DNA of 64,000 nt. It comes from Kordia antarctica. GTDB lineage: Bacteria; Bacteroidota; Bacteroidia; Flavobacteriales; Flavobacteriaceae. Below the pieces are notes generated by a model. That model made no database searches, had not been told where the DNA came from, and saw only the letters and a program-made list of their open reading frames with translations. The stretch is from assembly GCF_009901525.1 (NCBI RefSeq), contig NZ_CP019288.1, forward strand, positions 4,679,501 through 4,743,500. The letters run 5' to 3'. The position numbers were made by a program, and so were the translations under genes. Shown piece by piece: positions 9,611 to 18,776 of this stretch (the stretch's first letter is position 1; every line of letters starts with the position of its first letter).

Positions 9611-12600
9611 ATGAGAGGAAAAATAATCCTGAAGTATGATACACTAGGGTACATCGAATATAACGTTGATTCGAGGGTCTCTTATGTAATTGAGGAAAAC
9701 TTAAATTTCAATATAGGAGAAGAAGTAAATTTTGAAATGATTGAAAAACGTGTTACTGGTACTGACGATACTTTTGATCGTGCTATTCATTTAACACAAA
9801 TAGAAAAAAAACTTGAAACAGAAATATCCAGAGAAGAAAGAGGATCAATAATTGCCACTACAATTCTTGAAATCATCAAACCTTCCACCATTGTTTTAGA
9901 ATTTTATAAAGGTCGAAAAGCTATTCTTCCACTACAAAATATTGCTTGGAATTTACCAAGTTCTGAAAAGTTATTTGATACATATAAAGTTGGTGATAGC
10001 ACTGAAATAGTAGTTTTAGAGAACGAACCAAATAAGTCAGTTTTAGTAAGTAGAAAACACTTAGTACCAAGACCTAGCGAGGAAAAAAATTGGCAAGATT
10101 TAAAGATTGGTGATATTTTAAAAGGAACTATTGTACAAGTTCTAGAAACTCAATTAGTTTTTAGCTTTCCAAATAAATTATTTGGAACGGCAATTAAACC
10201 TAAAGATTTTTCGAAAACTATTGGTGAAGTAATGGAAGTACAAGTCCTTTCAAAATCTGTAGATCGATTTTTACTTAGTACTACTGTTTCTTTTGAGGCT
10301 ACAAAATCAAATAAAAAAACTACTCAGAAATATAATGATGATTCTCTTGTAAAATCAAAACTCACATATAAACATGGAGACGAATCATTAAAAGATGCTA
10401 ATTCCTTTTTCAATTCATTGTATTATGATTACTGTGAAGAAAGCGAAACTAATAATGAAAAAAAGTTTTTCCAAGAGGCATTTGCAGATAATCACAATTT
10501 ATTTGACTTAGCAATTTCACTAAAATTACCACTACACATACAATTTACTTCTACTAGTTGGGATGGAGATTTCAAATCAAAACTTTTACCATATTTGGCT
10601 AGTTTTTCACCAGAGTTGAATTCTGAACAGAAGGCTATTGATTATCTATGCAAACAGAAGTATTGGATGAATATAGATTCTAGAAAGGAGAACAGGTGCT
10701 ATTGGACATTATTCAACGATGAATTATACATTTCAGGTTTTGTTACTGAAGAACCAGATGAACGTTTCTTTTTTGTAAGTAAATTAGAGATAGGTAGAAA
10801 AAACAAGGATTCTTCATATTACAAAGAGAAATCACAAAAAAACGGATGTTTCTTATATGATTCTAAAATCTTCTTTTTAAAGCTTCATTCGAACATACCT
10901 GTTCTAGATAAACCATTAGCAAAAGTATTTGACGTACTCAAGACAAAATCTGATGCCTTTTTATTGTACGGAGAACTTAAAAAGAAAACGGGTGCTCTTT
11001 TAATGGAGGAGGGGGAATCCTTAAAGATTTTTGATAAGTTTTTGGAATATCAAATATACAGGGAAAAAGAAAACAATAAGCAGAAGGCGATCTCTGTTTC
11101 TGGACATATCTCAAGGATTCCGGCAATTGATTGCGAAGTATCAATAGAAACAATTGCAACGGAATCTTTACAAAACATCTATGAGTCAAGTGAATTAGAA
11201 AGAATTCTGGTATCAATAAAGACTTCAGAGGATTCAAGTAAAGAAAAGAGTAATGAAAAAGAGTTGGTCTGGTTCTGCGACGCAGAATTTGAAATTGTTG
11301 ATAATACAGCGCGTTTTCATTTTTCCGTGATGGATAAAAGCATCGAAGATTTAGAAAGTGAGTTTTATGTTGAGCCAAAGCTTTCTCTCAAACAATGGCA
11401 GGTACAAAGGAAAGTAATTCAAGATTTTTTTGATAAGCGTATCAATATTTCGCACATTGAAACCATGTTTCTAAAACCAGATAAAATCAAGGCGCCAAAA
11501 TTTGAACCTTTTAACTTTATCAATCCCTTATTAAATAAAACACGTATAGATATTCCTGATAACAATCAAGTTAAATCAGTTATCAAAGCTGTAGGAAACG
11601 AAAATATATTTCTAATTCAAGGGCCTCCAGGAACAGGTAAGACTACTGTGATTGCTGAGATTGTTCAACAACTAACAAATAAAGGTGAAAGGGTACTAGT
11701 TACTAGTCAAACTCATGTAGCAGTTGACAATGTATTAGACAAGCTTTCACAATTAGATCATTTAACCTTAGTTAGATTCGGAAATAAAAAAAGAATAATG
11801 TCTGGCTTAGAGGGTTTTCATATTGATAATCAAGTTGATGCTTTAGCAATGCATTATGGAAGTGTAGTCGAAAATAACATCAAACTAGTTTTAAAGAAAA
11901 TAGAATGTGCCAACTTATCAGATGAAGAAATAACTATAACTTTATTAGAGTATTTAAGTAGTATTACAATTAACTATCCTCCAAATTTTGATGAACGACT
12001 TACAAAGTTAAACAAGGATTTTATTTCCACACTTAGTGATTTAGCTATTGACCAATTAAACAATTTAATTAGTGTTTTGAAGACTTGGCAAAAAGAAATA
12101 GCTTCAAGTCTTCTAGATATTGCACGACCAATAATTTATGATTCTATGAATGTTGGTTTTGCTACATGTATTGGTGTTCGTGTTGACAAAGGTTTGTCAG
12201 GTAGAAACATAATATTTGATACTGTTATTATAGATGAAGCAGGTAAAGCAAATTTATCGGAATCTATTGCGGCAGTTTCTATGGCAAAGAAAGTCATTCT
12301 AGTTGGAGATCATAAACAACTTCCACCATATATTGATAGTACTTTAATTGATCTTAAAGATAAAGATAGCTTTCCAAATAGTGACCGATTTAATAGGAGT
12401 AAATTTAACAATGAAGATATAAAACATGCATTGACGACTTCACTTTTTGAATTTTTAGTGAATAAGAATAAAGCTAATTTATTTCCGCCTACTAATATTG
12501 AATTACTGAATTTTCAGCATCGAATGCATCCAGATATTGGAGAGTTTGTATCAAATGTTTTCTATGATAGTGATATCCAAATGGGTGCTTCAACTTCAAA

Positions 12601-13693
12601 TAATACATTGCCTTTGGCTTTTCCCTTCGACAAGCAAGTAATATTTATTGATACAGCTAACAGTAAAACGCCATATGAATCTAATGGAGGAACATCTTAT
12701 AAGAATAATACTGAAGCCTTCTGTATTTCAGAAATAATAATCCCAAGACTGCTTGATGAGAAGGTAGGTAAAGACAAATTTGCTGTGATAGCACCATATA
12801 AAGCTCAAGTAGCCAATATAATAAGTAAGTTAGAGCAATGTGACATAAGTGGTGTTGAAGTCTCAACATTGGATTCATTCCAAGGAATGGAATTTGACAT
12901 TATCATTTTTAGCTTTACACGCTCAAAGAGATGGGAAAAGGTAGGTTTTTTGGATGATGCACGTAGATTAAATGTAGCACTTTCAAGAGCAAAAAAGAAA
13001 TTAATTCTTGTAGGGAATAGTAAGACTCTAATGGCTAGAAGAAGTCATTATGATGAGGTGTTTAACTATACAAAAATGTATAGAAATCTTGTAAAGCTCA
13101 GTAAAAATGAGGAAAAAGGAAATTTTATAGACATCAATAACTTAAGTGCTGAAAGTAAATTTGATAAGGCAGAAAAGAAATTAAAGAAAGATGTAGCGTA
13201 TAATTGCTTATATCTGAATAGTGTGAATCTAGGAGACGACCAATTACATATATTTAATATAGAGAATTTGATTGACGGAGCTCTTTTTGATAAAGGAAAA
13301 ACAAAATCGTTTCAAGATAGTGAGAAAATTAAGTTGGTTGTTGAAAAAATAAATATAGCGAAGAAAAAGTTTTACTTAAAAGAAACTGTTACTAATTCTG
13401 CAAGAAAAAAGGCGATCCATTCGAATAAAAAAACACCAAATCATCAACTTGAAACAAAAATGTTTCAATTAAAATTCTTTAATGAACATAAAGTAGGAGA
13501 TGTTGTAAAGTGTAGATATAAATGGCATATAAAAGGATTAGGGCATTTTTTTGAAATCTTTAAAGGGCTTGATGGATTAATGTATGACTCAGATTTTAAA
13601 ATGACTACATATGTTTCTAAGCGGGAATATAATATGTTTATATCTAAAATTGATAAATACAAAAAGCAAATAACTTTAATAGGTAAGAAATAA
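9611..13693 (+). CDS. UPF1-like superfamily 1 helicase with S1-like domains
   Basis: 1360 residues. Near the N-terminus are two tandem S1/OB-like regions (about 75-140 and 158-220; for example GDILKGTIVQVLE). A middle region of unknown fold follows. The helicase core has Walker A GPPGTGKTT (about 671-679), motif Ia (TSQTHVAVDNVLDKL), Walker B as IIDEAGKA (about 872-879), motif III GDHKQLPP, motif IV HRMHPDIGEF, motif V STLDSFQGMEFD and motif VI RRLNVALSRAKK, the UPF1/Dna2 (SF1B) pattern. The C-terminus (KVGDVVKCRYKW onward) looks like another OB-type module. S1 domains usually bind RNA, so an RNA or R-loop substrate is plausible. It lies 29 bases after the PLD gene and 2 before the next. The helicase plus PLD pair recalls Mokosh, but the rest of this operon does not match it. 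Confidence 0.9.
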   Translation: MRGKIILKYDTLGYIEYNVDSRVSYVIEENLNFNIGEEVNFEMIEKRVTGTDDTFDRAIHLTQIEKKLETEISREERGSIIATTILEIIKPSTIVLEFYKGRKAILPLQNIAWNLPSSEKLFDTYKVGDSTEIVVLENEPNKSVLVSRKHLVPRPSEEKNWQDLKIGDILKGTIVQVLETQLVFSFPNKLFGTAIKPKDFSKTIGEVMEVQVLSKSVDRFLLSTTVSFEATKSNKKTTQKYNDDSLVKSKLTYKHGDESLKDANSFFNSLYYDYCEESETNNEKKFFQEAFADNHNLFDLAISLKLPLHIQFTSTSWDGDFKSKLLPYLASFSPELNSEQKAIDYLCKQKYWMNIDSRKENRCYWTLFNDELYISGFVTEEPDERFFFVSKLEIGRKNKDSSYYKEKSQKNGCFLYDSKIFFLKLHSNIPVLDKPLAKVFDVLKTKSDAFLLYGELKKKTGALLMEEGESLKIFDKFLEYQIYREKENNKQKAISVSGHISRIPAIDCEVSIETIATESLQNIYESSELERILVSIKTSEDSSKEKSNEKELVWFCDAEFEIVDNTARFHFSVMDKSIEDLESEFYVEPKLSLKQWQVQRKVIQDFFDKRINISHIETMFLKPDKIKAPKFEPFNFINPLLNKTRIDIPDNNQVKSVIKAVGNENIFLIQGPPGTGKTTVIAEIVQQLTNKGERVLVTSQTHVAVDNVLDKLSQLDHLTLVRFGNKKRIMSGLEGFHIDNQVDALAMHYGSVVENNIKLVLKKIECANLSDEEITITLLEYLSSITINYPPNFDERLTKLNKDFISTLSDLAIDQLNNLISVLKTWQKEIASSLLDIARPIIYDSMNVGFATCIGVRVDKGLSGRNIIFDTVIIDEAGKANLSESIAAVSMAKKVILVGDHKQLPPYIDSTLIDLKDKDSFPNSDRFNRSKFNNEDIKHALTTSLFEFLVNKNKANLFPPTNIELLNFQHRMHPDIGEFVSNVFYDSDIQMGASTSNNTLPLAFPFDKQVIFIDTANSKTPYESNGGTSYKNNTEAFCISEIIIPRLLDEKVGKDKFAVIAPYKAQVANIISKLEQCDISGVEVSTLDSFQGMEFDIIIFSFTRSKRWEKVGFLDDARRLNVALSRAKKKLILVGNSKTLMARRSHYDEVFNYTKMYRNLVKLSKNEEKGNFIDINNLSAESKFDKAEKKLKKDVAYNCLYLNSVNLGDDQLHIFNIENLIDGALFDKGKTKSFQDSEKIKLVVEKINIAKKKFYLKETVTNSARKKAIHSNKKTPNHQLETKMFQLKFFNEHKVGDVVKCRYKWHIKGLGHFFEIFKGLDGLMYDSDFKMTTYVSKREYNMFISKIDKYKKQITLIGKK

Positions 13694-13695
13694 GA

Positions 13696-15039
13696 ATGGC
13701 AAATTATAGATTAAATATAGCACGTTTTGTTGATTTAGAAGCTAAAGCTAATAATAGCCTAAAAGCTATTGTAAGTATTCAATATCCTATTTATTATATC
13801 CATGCTGAAATAGTTGACACCAAGCCACATGTTCTTTATGAATTAGACAAGGTTGTTGTTAATAGTTCAAAAGTTTTAAAATCGTTTGATAATGATAATA
13901 TTGCCAAACTACTTTCATTACCATCATCAGTCATAAAGAGTAGGAAAGCGTATTTGCAGCATAATGAATATATAGATAAAAATGATGTTTTAAATGGTTT
14001 GGGAGAAAATTATATAAGTACTGAAGAGGAAAAAATGGAACATCATATTTCTCAAGACTTCGTTATTGATGGCATAAGTCTCAAACCACTCCCGCAAGAA
14101 CTTTATAATTATAATTATAAGGATGAATATATTTTTGAAAGTGATTATGATCACTACACAAATAAAAATGGAGAAACAGTTTCTAGAAGACCGTTTTCTC
14201 CAGATTTGACACATCAACCTATTCAAAAAGACATTATTGAAAAAAATCTTTTGACTGTAGCAGTGAGTGAACGAGGCAACTATAATATTCCTATAGGTCT
14301 AAAAACATTATCGTCACTTTCATACAGTGTGTGTACTTTACCTATTTTTATTGGTTTATTTGAAAATAATGGAGTGTTAAAACGTAAGTTAATTAATGGT
14401 TTTGATTCCTTAGGGAGAAACGATGATCTAAAAGTATTTCTTCCAAATCTAGAAAAACGAATTACAAATTTAGAACTTAGATTAAATGAGTGGGGATTCA
14501 AAGATGGAAATTCAAGATTAAACTTTGAATCAAATTGGAGAGAGATAGATTTAAAGCGTGAAGAAGATAAATTATTCTTTTTTTCAAAAGAAGACTTAAA
14601 AAACTTTTTCAATCAAAATTATCAAATTGTAAAAAACGAAAAATCTTGGAAAGAAGATATAGAATTAGAGGATGTTTTTTATGAAGCTAATTCTTTAGGT
14701 ATAATAGTAACGTGTAGCGTATTTGAAAAAGCTAGGTTTAAAAAAGAACTACTTGCAAATGTAAAAAGGAGAAGTGATTATTATTTACAAAAAAACACTA
14801 CATCTGGCGTTTGGACTATATTTTTTGACATGATTCAAGGAGATGATTTTATAAGGGATACTATTGAGTTTTCTAGCCTTATTGATGATTTGAGAAACGA
14901 ACGCTTTCCTAAAGAAAAAATACTAGCTAAGATAATCACTTATAAAAATTACAGAAAAATTTTAGTGGCTTTAGAAGAATACAGATTATTGGAAGAAATA
15001 GATATAATGAATCATATGATAAACTTATTAAATGAATAA
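13696..15039 (+). CDS. uncharacterised protein with possible N-terminal winged helix
   Basis: 447 residues, starting 2 bases after the helicase stop and overlapping the next gene by 8 bases. The family is not recognised. Residues about 40-100 look like a small winged-helix or HTH fold (NIAKLLSLPSSVIKSRKAYL), a layout seen in other PLD-associated defence proteins where the domain acts in DNA binding or assembly. The middle is acidic and aromatic (NYNYKDEYIFESDYD) and the C-terminus is helical and charged. No catalytic motif, membrane segment or signal peptide is visible. It may be a structural subunit bridging the helicase and the second PLD protein, by position only. Confidence 0.65.
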   Translation: MANYRLNIARFVDLEAKANNSLKAIVSIQYPIYYIHAEIVDTKPHVLYELDKVVVNSSKVLKSFDNDNIAKLLSLPSSVIKSRKAYLQHNEYIDKNDVLNGLGENYISTEEEKMEHHISQDFVIDGISLKPLPQELYNYNYKDEYIFESDYDHYTNKNGETVSRRPFSPDLTHQPIQKDIIEKNLLTVAVSERGNYNIPIGLKTLSSLSYSVCTLPIFIGLFENNGVLKRKLINGFDSLGRNDDLKVFLPNLEKRITNLELRLNEWGFKDGNSRLNFESNWREIDLKREEDKLFFFSKEDLKNFFNQNYQIVKNEKSWKEDIELEDVFYEANSLGIIVTCSVFEKARFKKELLANVKRRSDYYLQKNTTSGVWTIFFDMIQGDDFIRDTIEFSSLIDDLRNERFPKEKILAKIITYKNYRKILVALEEYRLLEEIDIMNHMINLLNE

Positions 15040-16453
15040 TAGTTTGATACATAAAGAGGTTTTTGAAGGAGGTTATTTCATCTTGAATGATAACAAAACT
15101 GATGTTAACTTAGGAGAATACCCTAACTTATTATTTACCTTAGATGGATATCCTCAAATAAAAAATCATATAATTAAACTTATAAGAAATGCTGTTAAAG
15201 TAATCAAGCTATGTTCTTTTATAATAAGTGATGAAGAAATTGCATTTGAATTAATAGAGAAGTGTAAAAATACAGATATAGCTGTTTTTTTATTGACGCA
15301 ATTAGATGATAAAAAGTTTAATTTTGACTTTTTGCCTGAAGAAGTATCTACTAGACATGGTAAAGGGCATATGTCTATTATTACAAAACTGTATGGCCTT
15401 GGAGCACACGTGCGAGGAGCAACTTCAGCACATGCAAAGTTTATTATTTGCGATAATAATGACGCGCTAATTATGAGTGCCAATATTACTTCTCCATCTT
15501 TGAATACAAATCCAGAAACAGGTGTTATTCTTAAAGAAGAGAATGGTTATAAAGAGTTAGACAAGCTATTCGATATCCTTTTTCAAAAAGGAACAGGGTA
15601 TACAGGTTTTACAATATCAGGCAGAAAACAACTTATTTCATCGCGTTCCACGAAAATCACAAAAGAAATGCTCGACTTAGTTGATGAATCAAAAATAAAA
15701 TTTACTTGGGGAAAATTAAACAATTCTTTATACGAAAGCATTGTTAATTTGATTAAAAATGCTAATTCTGATATTTTTATTTCGACTTATTCAGTTGTAG
15801 GTTTAGATAAAATTTCTGAATTGATTGAAGAACTTAGAAAGGCCATTGATAGAGGTCTTGCAATAAAACTATTCTGTAGAGCAATGAATCATCGTAAGGA
15901 TCATTTAGATAGTTGTTTGAAATTAAAGCAAATCGGAATCGAAATTTATGGGGATTACTTTAATCACTCAAAAGGTATTTATTCAAATGATAAAGGCATT
16001 TTGTTTACGGCAAATATTGACGGTAACCACGGACTAATAAATGGTTTTGAAGTTGGAGCAATACTGGAAGGTAATCAACTTAATGACTTTAAGAATTTTG
16101 TAGAATGGCAAATTGAAACGGCGCCTTTCCATTTTACTATTAATCCTACTAAGCAAGCATATTATAATATGTACGATGTTTATACAGGTTTTAAAAAGAT
16201 TAGTAATCCTATTTTTCCAACGAGTTGTAAATTCTATACCAATATTGAAATCCAAAATGAGCTTTTTCAAAATCCTATATATTTGTTAACAGATGAGAAT
16301 CAGAAGGTTTTGAAAATGAATATTGGAGACCGAGAATATGATGTGAAAATGGAAGAAAACGATATCACTGTTATAAATAAATCACTAAATAAAAGCTATA
16401 ATATGCAATCGTACTTACTAAAGTATAAAGACATAGAAGTAGTAAACAATTAA
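15032..16453 (+). CDS. PLD-family nuclease-like protein with two HKD motifs
   Basis: 473 residues. The first HKD motif is SAHAKFIICDNND (H about 134, K about 136) followed by LIMSANITSP; the second is YFNHSKGIYSND (H about 312, K about 314) followed by LFTANIDG. The paired HxK...N signature is that of PLDc_2 proteins, which form one active site from two halves and often cut nucleic acids. It is a different paralogue from the larger PLD protein upstream, with little similarity outside the motifs. The ATG lies inside the previous gene (8-base overlap) and the next ATG follows its stop directly, so it is tightly embedded in the operon. C-terminal residues about 390-473 form a small extra domain of unknown fold. 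Expected to be cytosolic. Confidence 0.85.
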   Translation: MNNSLIHKEVFEGGYFILNDNKTDVNLGEYPNLLFTLDGYPQIKNHIIKLIRNAVKVIKLCSFIISDEEIAFELIEKCKNTDIAVFLLTQLDDKKFNFDFLPEEVSTRHGKGHMSIITKLYGLGAHVRGATSAHAKFIICDNNDALIMSANITSPSLNTNPETGVILKEENGYKELDKLFDILFQKGTGYTGFTISGRKQLISSRSTKITKEMLDLVDESKIKFTWGKLNNSLYESIVNLIKNANSDIFISTYSVVGLDKISELIEELRKAIDRGLAIKLFCRAMNHRKDHLDSCLKLKQIGIEIYGDYFNHSKGIYSNDKGILFTANIDGNHGLINGFEVGAILEGNQLNDFKNFVEWQIETAPFHFTINPTKQAYYNMYDVYTGFKKISNPIFPTSCKFYTNIEIQNELFQNPIYLLTDENQKVLKMNIGDREYDVKMEENDITVINKSLNKSYNMQSYLLKYKDIEVVNN

Positions 16454-17032
16454 ATGGAAAATACACTCAAATACCTAGAAGAATGGCGTGACCTAGCAAG
16501 TCATGGTAATTTTAAATTGGCTGAAAATTTATACTATGAGAAGTTGTTTCCCGAAGTAATTTCTATTTTCTGCGATAAGTACCAATCTGAGTTTTCAGAA
16601 AAAGGAGTCTTAATATCATTACTTGGGTTTTCACCAGAACCACTTATATTAACTGCTAGAGCAGTTAAGCCAATGCACCATTTTATTTTGACTACGGAAA
16701 TTCGTGAAGACATTATTGATCGAATTCACAACTATCTAGATACTGACTTTGAACTTGTTATTATTGATTCCCCAGATTTTCAATCAATTTACAAATCACT
16801 AAAAGAGATCTTGTATAAAGTAAATACAACAAACGTTACTCTTGATATTACTGGAGGTAAAAAGTCTATGGTGGCTTCTGCTGCTATTTTTGGTAAAGAC
16901 TATAGATTTAGAATTACTTATGTGGATTTTGAAGAGTACATAAAAGAACTCAGAAAACCATTACCAGGATCTGAAATATTAAAAACTGTTTATAATCCTG
17001 ACTTAGATCAACCAGAAATATTTTTAAAGTAA
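16454..17032 (+). CDS. stand-alone CARF-like domain protein
   Basis: 192 residues, beginning at the base after the previous stop. The central feature is TLDITGGKKSMVASAAIFG (about 130-148), the ligand-loop motif of CARF-type Rossmann domains (the T-G-G/K-S form seen in Card1, Can1/Can2 and Csm6-like proteins). Before it lie GVLISLLGFSPEPLILTARA, a strand-loop typical of CARF N-termini, and an aspartate-rich strand FELVIIDSPD. No nuclease or HTH domain is attached. In type III CRISPR systems single-domain CARF proteins can be ring nucleases that degrade cyclic oligoadenylate; here no Cas10 is present, so either a sensor or a ring nuclease is possible. Its last base overlaps the next ATG (TAATG), so a complex with the CARF nuclease is likely. 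Confidence 0.75.
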   Translation: MENTLKYLEEWRDLASHGNFKLAENLYYEKLFPEVISIFCDKYQSEFSEKGVLISLLGFSPEPLILTARAVKPMHHFILTTEIREDIIDRIHNYLDTDFELVIIDSPDFQSIYKSLKEILYKVNTTNVTLDITGGKKSMVASAAIFGKDYRFRITYVDFEEYIKELRKPLPGSEILKTVYNPDLDQPEIFLK

Positions 17033-18126
17033 TGACGCATCAAATCGTATTATTAGGAGGTCAGTTACTGCCTGTGTATATAGGTGTTTTAGAAAGGAAA
17101 CCACAAGTTGTTCATATTCTATATACTAAAGAAACAGTTAGGCTTAGAACTCGATTGGTTAAGCAATTTAATGGAATTCAAATATTTGATTATCAAATCA
17201 ATCCTTATGATTATGACTCGATACAAGAAACTGTCACTAATATAATATGTAATAATGAGGGTGCTACTTTTGAATTGAATTTAACTAGTGGTACTAAGTT
17301 GATGGCATTAGCGAGTCAACAAGTTATTAATACTTTGGATTGCTTTAGTTTTTATATCGATCAAAAACAAAATATGATTGATTTATCTAACGGAACCAAA
17401 ACCAAAATAAATTCTTTAATTTCGACCAGAACATTTCTCTCTTTATCTAATCATAATACGTTTACATCAACTACTTTGAAATCATTCAATAAGGAGGAGT
17501 TAGCATTGGCAAATTCAATTTTTGTGTTGAGAAAAAATAAATCTGGTATAGCAAAACTATTTAAGTTGTTTAGAACATTAAAAGCTGATTCTGAATCAAA
17601 GAGTTTTTCTTACTCTAATTCTAAATACAAAATTTCTTGGAGGAATAATATTCTTTCGGTAAAAGCACCAAGATTTAGTCTTAACGCTAAAGGAAAAAAT
17701 GCTTTTAAAATATTGACAACAGGATTATGGTGGGAATTAATTATTAGTATCGTTGTAAATGATTGGAAGTCCGCAAAAGAAATTCTTATGAGTGTGGCAA
17801 TCAAATCCAATAAGGGTGGTAATATTGATAAAAATGAAATAGATATTCTCATCAATACTGGGCAAAATGTTTTTTTTATTGAGTGTAAATCAGGAATTAT
17901 ATTACAATCAGATATAAACAAAATCAAAACAGTTGGTAGATTCTATGGCGGAATAAGTTCTAAATCTATACTTGTATCGTTCTATAAACCTCAGAATTAT
18001 ATTATTGAAAAGTGTCTTGATTTAGGTATTGAACTGTTTTATTTAGTAGAAAATTCTTCAAAGCGTTATGAATTAAAGACACTTATTAATAAGTTAGATA
18101 GGTTATTAAACCGGATTGAATTATAA
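17032..18126 (+). CDS. Card1/DUF1887-like CARF plus PD-(D/E)xK nuclease
   Basis: 364 residues. The N-terminal CARF domain begins HQIVLLGGQLLPVYIG and has the ligand-loop signature ELNLTSGTKLMALAS (about 80-95). The C-terminal domain is a PD-(D/E)xK nuclease with GLWWELIIS (a candidate metal glutamate), DKNEIDILI with D271, and FFIECKSG with E284 and K286. This order and length match Card1/Can2-type proteins, which cut nucleic acids when cyclic oligoadenylate binds the CARF dimer; that comes from characterised type III CRISPR members. No type III locus or array lies in the window, so the activating ligand is unknown. It is the last gene of the operon. An alternative reading is a ligand-gated nuclease answering a signal made by a synthase elsewhere in the genome. 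Confidence 0.85.
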   Translation: MTHQIVLLGGQLLPVYIGVLERKPQVVHILYTKETVRLRTRLVKQFNGIQIFDYQINPYDYDSIQETVTNIICNNEGATFELNLTSGTKLMALASQQVINTLDCFSFYIDQKQNMIDLSNGTKTKINSLISTRTFLSLSNHNTFTSTTLKSFNKEELALANSIFVLRKNKSGIAKLFKLFRTLKADSESKSFSYSNSKYKISWRNNILSVKAPRFSLNAKGKNAFKILTTGLWWELIISIVVNDWKSAKEILMSVAIKSNKGGNIDKNEIDILINTGQNVFFIECKSGIILQSDINKIKTVGRFYGGISSKSILVSFYKPQNYIIEKCLDLGIELFYLVENSSKRYELKTLINKLDRLLNRIEL

Positions 18127-18229
18127 ATCTGCTAATTAGTTTTTAAAGCACGGAAGCGTATTGTTTATTGTCTTGAAAAGGGTATATAATTCAACAGTAG
18201 TCTTTAAAATTAATATTTAGCAGATTTAT
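18123..18229. repeat. 13-bp inverted repeat just after the CARF nuclease gene
   Basis: ATAAATCTGCTAA at 18123-18135 overlaps the stop codon, and its exact reverse complement TTAGCAGATTTAT lies at 18217-18229, 81 bases further. The two arms could form a long-range hairpin in the transcript end or mark the end of an inserted module. No T-tract follows, so a simple terminator is not supported. Confidence 0.5.
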
Positions 18230-18776
18230 ACTTGGCAATGAGAATTTTTTTATTCAATGCTGAAACCTTATTCAATAAAGGTTTCATATTTGTTAAAAAC
18301 AGAAGCAGAAAATACTGGTACTCCGAAAAGGCACTCTTTTAATGTCTGTGAATTTGTGTTTTTTCTTTGATTTTTGAGCTCTTTAAAAAAACATATCTTT
18401 CCAAAACTATGCTTTTTATTACCATAGAATCCCATTAAAATGATAAGGAATAAACAAACACTTTGGTAACCTATGTATATCAATTCGATTCTGTTCCAAA
18501 ATTATTAGTCAGAGAGATATTAAAATTTTATGTCATAGTGTAGTTATAAGAAGAGCAATATTTATTATTTCAAAAAGAATTTACAGCAAATTCACATATC
18601 ATTTCTTTAATTTTTAAGACATCACAACTGCAATTTGTTCAATTGTATATCTACTCACTCATTTCGCTATTGTCGTTCATGCTATATTTTATGTATTTCA
18701 TGTTTTTAGCGGCTTATTTGTTTGATAATTAGGTAGATGTGTCAGTAGTTTTAACCTAAACAAAAACTACATACTT
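18127..18776. other. 650-base gene-free spacer between two operons
   Basis: This spacer holds the right arm of the 13-bp inverted repeat and the hairpin at 18262-18285. A minus-strand open frame of 71 codons at 18268-18483 has no detectable family and no partner gene. The rest is AT-rich with no clear promoter. The spacer separates the CARF/PLD/helicase operon from the caspase operon. Confidence 0.5.
18262..18285. terminator. hairpin, possible terminator
   Basis: GAAACCTT (18262-18269) pairs with AAGGTTTC (18278-18285) around an 8-base loop. It lacks a run of T directly after it on the plus strand; on the minus strand the 3' flank is A/T-mixed. A weak terminator call. Confidence 0.35.

Noticed and set aside
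10977-11378. 133-codon minus-strand frame inside the helicase gene
   Set aside because: A shadow of the helicase coding strand with no domain and no separate signals.
5314-18126. Type III CRISPR, DISARM or Mokosh identity for the seven-gene operon
   Set aside because: No Cas10, Cas7-type protein or array; no DrmA or DrmB-like gene; and too many extra genes for Mokosh. Only single components are shared.
18268-18483. 71-codon minus-strand frame in the spacer between two operons
   Set aside because: Starts with a hydrophobic run but has no relative or signal I can name. It overlaps a hairpin. A small gene or repeat remnant is possible but not supported.
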